DNA from: Devosia chinhatensis
Lineage (GTDB): Bacteria > Pseudomonadota > Alphaproteobacteria > Rhizobiales > Devosiaceae
Direction: 5' to 3'
NCBI RefSeq assembly: GCF_000969445.1
Contig: NZ_JZEY01000061.1
Span: forward strand, 1 to 64,000
Length of the DNA stretch: 64,000 bases
The notes below the pieces were generated by a model. That model did not search any database. It worked only from the letters and a program-made list of their open reading frames with translations, and had not been told where the DNA came from. The position numbers were made by a program, and so were the translations under genes. This document shows positions 61,630 through 64,000 of the stretch, piece after piece; within the stretch, counting starts at the first letter, position 1; the number at the start of each line of letters is the position of its first letter.

Positions 61630-62715
61630 TTATGCCGGCGGGTTCACGCCTTCGACATACCAGTCCATGCCCAGAAGCTCTTCATCGGTCATGGTGACGC
61701 CGGCGGCAACGCGCTCGACACCGGTATGATCGTTGATCGGGCCGGTGAAGATATTGAACGAGCCATCGATCTGGCCCTGCTTGACCGCTTCAGCGGCGGC
61801 AGCGACCTCTTCGGTGACCTTGGGGCCATAGGGCCCGATCTCGACTTCGCCTTCGGCCAGGCCCGGCCAGCTGTCCTTGCTCTCCCAGGTGCCGTCGATC
61901 ACGGCCTGGGCGGTCTTGACATAGTGGGGGCCCCAATTGTCGATGATCGAGGTCAGCTGGGCCTGCGGTGCAAAGGCGCTCATGTCGGCGCCCTGGCCGA
62001 AACCGCCCACGATGCCGCGTTCCTCGGCAACCTGCAGGGCAGCCGGGCCGTCGGTGTGCTGGGCAATCACGTCGATGCCCTGGTCGATCATGGCGCGGGC
62101 CGCGTCGGCCTCCCTGGCCGGGTCGTTCCAGCTCGAGATGAACACCGGAGTGATGGTGAAGTCAGGGTTCACCTTGCGGGCGGCCAGCACGAAGGCATTG
62201 ATGCCCATGACCACTTCGGGGATCGGGAACGAACCGATATAGCCTGCCTTGCCGGTCTGGCTGAGATGGCCGGCAATGGTGCCGCAAACGGCACGGCCTT
62301 CATGGAAGCGGGCATTATAGGTGCCCACATTGGCCGCGCGCATATAGCCGGTGGCGTGCTCGAAGGTAATGTCGGGGAACTGCTCGGCAACCTTGATCAC
62401 CGAGTCACCGAAGCCGAAGCTGGTGGCGAAGATCAGCTTGCAGCCCTGCTGGGCCAGCTCGCGCAGCACGCGCTCGCAGTCTGGGCCTTCCGGCACGTTC
62501 TCGACATAGACGGTTTCGACCGCATCGCCCAGCTGCTCTTCAAGATAGAGACGAGCCTGGTTATGCGCATAGTTCCAGCCATTGTCGTTGATCGTGCCGA
62601 CGAGCACGAAGCCGACCTTGAGCGGTTCGGTCTGGGCGAAGGCGCGCGAGCCAAGCAGCGGCAATGCCGCGGCGACGGCGCCGGCCTTGAGCAGGTTACG
62701 ACGATTGAGCGTCAT
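61630..62715 (-). CDS. BMP-family ABC transporter substrate-binding protein
   Basis: 361 aa periplasmic binding protein for purine nucleosides or bases. Tat-type signal NRRNLLKAGAVAAALPLLGSRAFA, then the BMP fold LKVGFVLVGTINDNGWNYAHNQARLYLEE, CKLIFATSFGFGDSVIKVAEQFPDITFEHATGY, and FFQGADM-like GGFGQGADMSAFAPQAQLTSIIDNWGPHYVKTAQAVIDG. AGGAGA precedes ATG 62715; an ATG 14 codons upstream is possible but less likely. The neighbouring permeases and purine enzymes suggest a purine-related substrate. Confidence 0.93.
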   Translation of the reverse strand: MTLNRRNLLKAGAVAAALPLLGSRAFAQTEPLKVGFVLVGTINDNGWNYAHNQARLYLEEQLGDAVETVYVENVPEGPDCERVLRELAQQGCKLIFATSFGFGDSVIKVAEQFPDITFEHATGYMRAANVGTYNARFHEGRAVCGTIAGHLSQTGKAGYIGSFPIPEVVMGINAFVLAARKVNPDFTITPVFISSWNDPAREADAARAMIDQGIDVIAQHTDGPAALQVAEERGIVGGFGQGADMSAFAPQAQLTSIIDNWGPHYVKTAQAVIDGTWESKDSWPGLAEGEVEIGPYGPKVTEEVAAAAEAVKQGQIDGSFNIFTGPINDHTGVERVAAGVTMTDEELLGMDWYVEGVNPPA

Positions 62716-62768
62716 GGGTTTCTCCTGAGTGACGGGCTTGTTGATCAGGTCAGTCATTGTCCGCTGGC

Positions 62769-63698
62769 CTAATTGGAGGGCAAGAACGGCCTGCCGAGAC
62801 AGGCCGGAGCATTGGAGGACGCATCGCGGCGGATCGAGATCAGCACCAGGACCACGATGGTGGCGAGATAGGGCATGGCGGCCCAGAGTTCGGCCGGGAT
62901 GGCCGCCAGCGGACCGCCGCCGGCCTTGGAATAGAGTTCCATGGTCATGACGAGGCCGAAGAGATAGGCGCCCGCAAGCAGCCGGAAGGGTTTCCAGCTG
63001 GCAAAGACCACCAGCGCCACCGCGATCCAGCCGCGGCCCGCGGTCATCCGCTCGGCCCATTGCGGGGTCAGCAGCAAGGGGAAGCATGCGCCGGCGATCC
63101 CCGCCATGGCACCGCCGAATGCCACCGCGGCAAAGCGCACCCCGATTACCGAATAGCCGATGGAATGGGCGGAATGATCGTTCTCACCGACCGCACGCAG
63201 GATCAGCCCCGCCCGCGTCTTCTTGAGGAAGAACCACACCACGACCACCATGATCAGCGAGAAATAGACCAGCGCCGAATAGCCGAACAGCACGCGCCAG
63301 ATCGGATGGGTCGCCATTTCGCCGGGGAACAGCGGTCCCAGGAGGGTCACCGGCCGGGCCGAATAACCCTGCCCCGCCAGCGCTGAAAAGCCGGTGCCGA
63401 AAATGGTCAGCGCCAGGCCTGTGGCGGTCTGGTTCGCCGAAAGGCTGAGCGTGAGGAAGCCGAAGATCATCGAGGCCGCAATACCGGCCCCGGCTGCGCA
63501 GAGGATGGCAAGGTAATGATTGCCGGTCGTGAAGGTCACGACAAAGGCAGTGATCGCTCCGATCAGCATCATGCCTTCGACGCCCAGGTTGAGCACGCCC
63601 GACTTTTCCACCACCAGTTCGCCCAGCGCGGCAATGAGGATCGGCGTCGAGGCGCCGACCACGGTGACGATGATCGCGATCAGCAATTCTGTGGTCAT
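62769..63698 (-). CDS. ABC transporter permease, nucleoside/BMP type
   Basis: 309 aa with about eight helices of the BPD_transp_2 family. ASTPILIAALGELVVEKSGVLNLGVEGMMLIGAITAF is typical for NupC/YufQ-like permeases. RAVGENDHSAHSIGYSV (coupling helix), AGIAGACFPLL, and GRGWIAVALVVFASWKPFRLLAGAYLFG follow. It works with the second permease (overlap of 4 nt) and the BMP protein downstream. The ATPase gene is not in the window and is presumably upstream. Confidence 0.93.
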   Translation of the reverse strand: MTTELLIAIIVTVVGASTPILIAALGELVVEKSGVLNLGVEGMMLIGAITAFVVTFTTGNHYLAILCAAGAGIAASMIFGFLTLSLSANQTATGLALTIFGTGFSALAGQGYSARPVTLLGPLFPGEMATHPIWRVLFGYSALVYFSLIMVVVVWFFLKKTRAGLILRAVGENDHSAHSIGYSVIGVRFAAVAFGGAMAGIAGACFPLLLTPQWAERMTAGRGWIAVALVVFASWKPFRLLAGAYLFGLVMTMELYSKAGGGPLAAIPAELWAAMPYLATIVVLVLISIRRDASSNAPACLGRPFLPSN

Positions 63699-64000
63699 GC
63701 CCGCGCCTCCTCCTGGGACGCGACCCGCCTGAGACGGTATCGCACCAGGATATCGCCGGCGAGCAGGAAGAACAGCATCATCGACTGGAAGATGCCGCTC
63801 GCCGCCGATGGCAGGCCGATCGTGGTCTGCGCAATCTCGCCGCCCACAAAGGTGATCGCCATGATGATGCCCGCAAAGATCACGCCGAGCGGATTGAGCC
63901 GGCCGAGGAACGCCACGATGATGGCGGTGAAGCCGTAATTGGTTGGAAAACCGGGCACCATGCGCTGGAAGGGTCCCGCCACTTCAAGCATGCCGGCAAA
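63695..64000 (-). CDS. ABC transporter permease, partial
   Basis: The C-terminal 101 residues of the partner permease; the start lies past the window end. VPGFPTNYGFTAIIVAFLGRLNPLGVIFAGIIMAITFVGGEIAQTTIGLPSAASGIFQSMMLFFLLAGDILVRYRL is typical of the end of BPD_transp_2 nucleoside permeases. ATGA overlap with the following permease shows co-translation. Confidence 0.9.
   Translation of the reverse strand, partial: FAGMLEVAGPFQRMVPGFPTNYGFTAIIVAFLGRLNPLGVIFAGIIMAITFVGGEIAQTTIGLPSAASGIFQSMMLFFLLAGDILVRYRLRRVASQEEARA

Overview
The window is high-GC DNA with densely packed, mostly short-spaced genes. It reads as a chromosomal segment of an alphaproteobacterium of the order Hyphomicrobiales (Rhizobiales), plausibly Devosia-like. 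The reasons are blocks of genes that sit together in this order (uvrC/pgsA/moaD/moaE; lgt/MidA-type methyltransferase/pgeF/prs/rplY/pth/ychF/maoC), a petABC operon with a Tat-exported Rieske protein, aerobic hemF, CtrA-like TTAA-N7-TTAA sites, and short palindromes between genes. The genus assignment is an inference. I see no rRNA, tRNA, insertion sequence, prophage or CRISPR array.

1-7.8 kb: small hypothetical proteins, including a 48-residue peptide with a double-glycine leader-like motif; two secreted SH3-like proteins; hemH; a fused DUF1007/nickel-cobalt exporter with a His-rich loop behind a LysR gene; a MarR-like regulator; and a DMT permease. 7.9-14.1 kb: a pteridine-reductase-like SDR overlapping uvrC, a stress-type flavin/PLP-oxidase fold protein, DAHP synthase preceded by an aromatic-rich leader peptide and attenuator, then pgsA-moaD-moaE. 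14.1-19.9 kb: ilvE, divergent MarR, proC/YbjN, UbiK-like protein, an FAD protein and a nucleoside deaminase. 20-29 kb: lgt, MidA-like methyltransferase, pgeF, prs, rplY, pth, two secreted paralogues, ychF on the opposite strand, and two MaoC-fold genes. 29-46.8 kb: terC, VOC, GFA, apt, petABC, trmL, hemF, DUF2062, a RecF-like ATPase, cca plus two NUDIX genes, GNAT, glutathionyl-hydroquinone reductase, a phosphoesterase and an MHYT-GGDEF-EAL protein.

46.9-54.9 kb: an overlapping murL-murD2 pair, which is the alternative route to the D-Glu of peptidoglycan; a membrane winged-helix/TPR protein; a degenerate receiver; mgtC; an SDR and a polyol-type dehydrogenase; and a 51-residue membrane protein. 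54.9-64 kb is a purine use region: adenine deaminase, guanine deaminase overlapping membrane urate oxidase PuuD, a BMP-type ABC importer (binding protein and two permeases, the last cut by the window end), and malate synthase G, which could take up glyoxylate released from urate breakdown.

The most noteworthy items are the TFYWYFSY leader peptide with terminator before aroG, the MurD2/MurL pair, the double-glycine peptide, the D-x12-Y-x3-K SDR that matches the pteridine reductase triad, and the purine block. Starts were moved from the longest open frame wherever a ribosome binding site or family length favoured another codon; those choices are stated per entry.
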